From NCBI GenBank assembly GCA_034722015.1, contig JAYENI010000088.1, positions 1 to 64,000 of the forward strand: a stretch of 64,000 nucleotides of DNA. Reading direction: 5' to 3'. This DNA is from JAJDOJ01 sp034722015 (lineage in GTDB: Bacteria; Pseudomonadota; Gammaproteobacteria; JAJDOJ01). The translations under genes were made by a program, and so were the position numbers. Position 1 is the first letter of the stretch; the number at the start of each line of letters is the position of its first letter. This document shows, piece by piece, positions 63,591-64,000 of this stretch. The notes under the pieces were generated by a model, which saw only the letters and a list, made by a program, of their open reading frames with translations, was not told where the DNA came from and made no database searches.

Positions 63591-64000
63591 GACTCAGGCT
63601 CCGGGTGTGGCGCCAGCGATCCGCGGAACATGCCGGCCAGCTGGTCGGGTACGACGTGGACGGGGTGGAGGGGGACATGTCGTTTCTCGAAATGCTCGAT
63701 CTGCTGAATCTGGGGCTGTCGCGAAAGGGCGAGGAGCCGGTTGCCTTTGATCACGACTGCAGGGAGGGCATCTGCGGGTCATGCTCCCTGGTTATCGACG
63801 GGGTCCCCCACGGACCGCGTTCGGCGACGACCGCCTGCCAGCTATACATGAGGCACTTCCGCGATGACCAGGCGATCGTCGTCGAGCCCTGGCGAGCCGC
63901 GGCCTTTCCGGTCATTCGGGACCTTGTCGTCGATCGAGGGGCCCTCGACAGGGTCTTGCAGGCCGGTGGCTATGTATCCGTCAAGGCCGGGTCGGCCCCC
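63587..64000 (+). CDS. sdhB: Succinate dehydrogenase iron-sulfur subunit (partial)
   Basis: First 138 codons of the Fe-S subunit, cut by the window end. It begins MRLRLRVWRQ and overlaps sdhA by four bases. The [2Fe-2S] ligands C58, C63, C66 and C84 are visible in DCREGICGSC and TTACQLYMR; the 17-residue gap before the last cysteine matches the epsilon/Bacteroidetes type. The [4Fe-4S]/[3Fe-4S] half lies beyond the window. Confidence 0.94.
   Translation, partial: MRLRLRVWRQRSAEHAGQLVGYDVDGVEGDMSFLEMLDLLNLGLSRKGEEPVAFDHDCREGICGSCSLVIDGVPHGPRSATTACQLYMRHFRDDQAIVVEPWRAAAFPVIRDLVVDRGALDRVLQAGGYVSVKAGSAP

Noticed and set aside
1..64000. CRISPR arrays, tRNA or rRNA genes, prophage or defence islands
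   Set aside because: Read by eye, no regularly spaced repeats, cloverleaf-type sequences, phage structural genes or recognised defence genes were found; a dedicated scan (tRNAscan-SE, Infernal, CRISPR finder) would be decisive.

Overview
The window is a compact, gene-dense, high-GC chromosomal stretch. It fits a gammaproteobacterium, perhaps a sulfur-oxidizing or Ectothiorhodospiraceae-like one. The inference rests on gene content and order: gcvR divergent from dapA-bamC, xseB-ispA-dxs, folE2, radA, a CorC/YpjD pair and prkA-yeaH-spoVR. No 16S gene is present to confirm it. I found no tRNA, rRNA, CRISPR array or prophage.

Layout. 1-4.7 kb: a Suf iron-sulfur assembly operon (sufA, sufC, sufD, sufS, sufU, sufT; sufB is not in view) followed by a Rieske ferredoxin. 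5.3-8.4 kb: glpK-glpD on the minus strand. 8.7-18 kb: an orphan hybrid histidine kinase, an exported rhodanese/metallo-beta-lactamase fusion, a DUF4396 fragment, a VCBS/ASPIC lipoprotein, a STAS-like protein, a potassium channel and an unrecognised protein. 18-21.6 kb: a small membrane protein, a decayed REP-associated transposase, and an ALDH7-type dehydrogenase followed by a bacterial indoleamine 2,3-dioxygenase. 21.8-26.4 kb: the conserved prkA-yeaH-spoVR stress trio. 26.5-32.6 kb: another micro-protein, a ZnuA-like binding protein, an HlyD/RND pair and an exported TrmO-domain protein. 32.7-43.7 kb: DUF2069-WrbA-ArsC, acylphosphatase, proS, a MIF-type tautomerase, a DUF4124 protein, a LysR regulator, a PerM-type permease, an exported ATP-dependent DNA ligase, PIN-PhoH and gcvR. 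43.8-50.7 kb: dapA-bamC, folE2, dxs, ispA, xseB. 50.8-54 kb: a peroxide/iron cluster of rubrerythrin, an Fe-S oxidoreductase, an encapsulated-ferritin-like protein and DUF3501, with a clear promoter and overlapping operator-like dyads. 54-60.7 kb: a fatty-acyl-AMP ligase fused to a carrier domain, a divergent acyltransferase, radA, a CNNM/CorC protein and a CcsA/YpjD-like protein. 61-64 kb: sdhC-sdhA-sdhB of the diheme, epsilon/Bacteroidetes-like type, with sdhB cut by the window end.

The most interesting structure is not a gene. Three families of short palindromic, non-autonomous elements are present. Family R1 has four copies of 129-163 bp plus a 27-bp miniature; families R2 and R3 have one copy each. 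Every copy touches or lies close to a gene's 3' end. Three insertions fall exactly in stop codons, and the reconstructed empty sites show the stop was preserved each time. R1 copies fold into one long hairpin with at least one compensated base pair. Three R1 copies carry an ATG frame that reads into the next gene.
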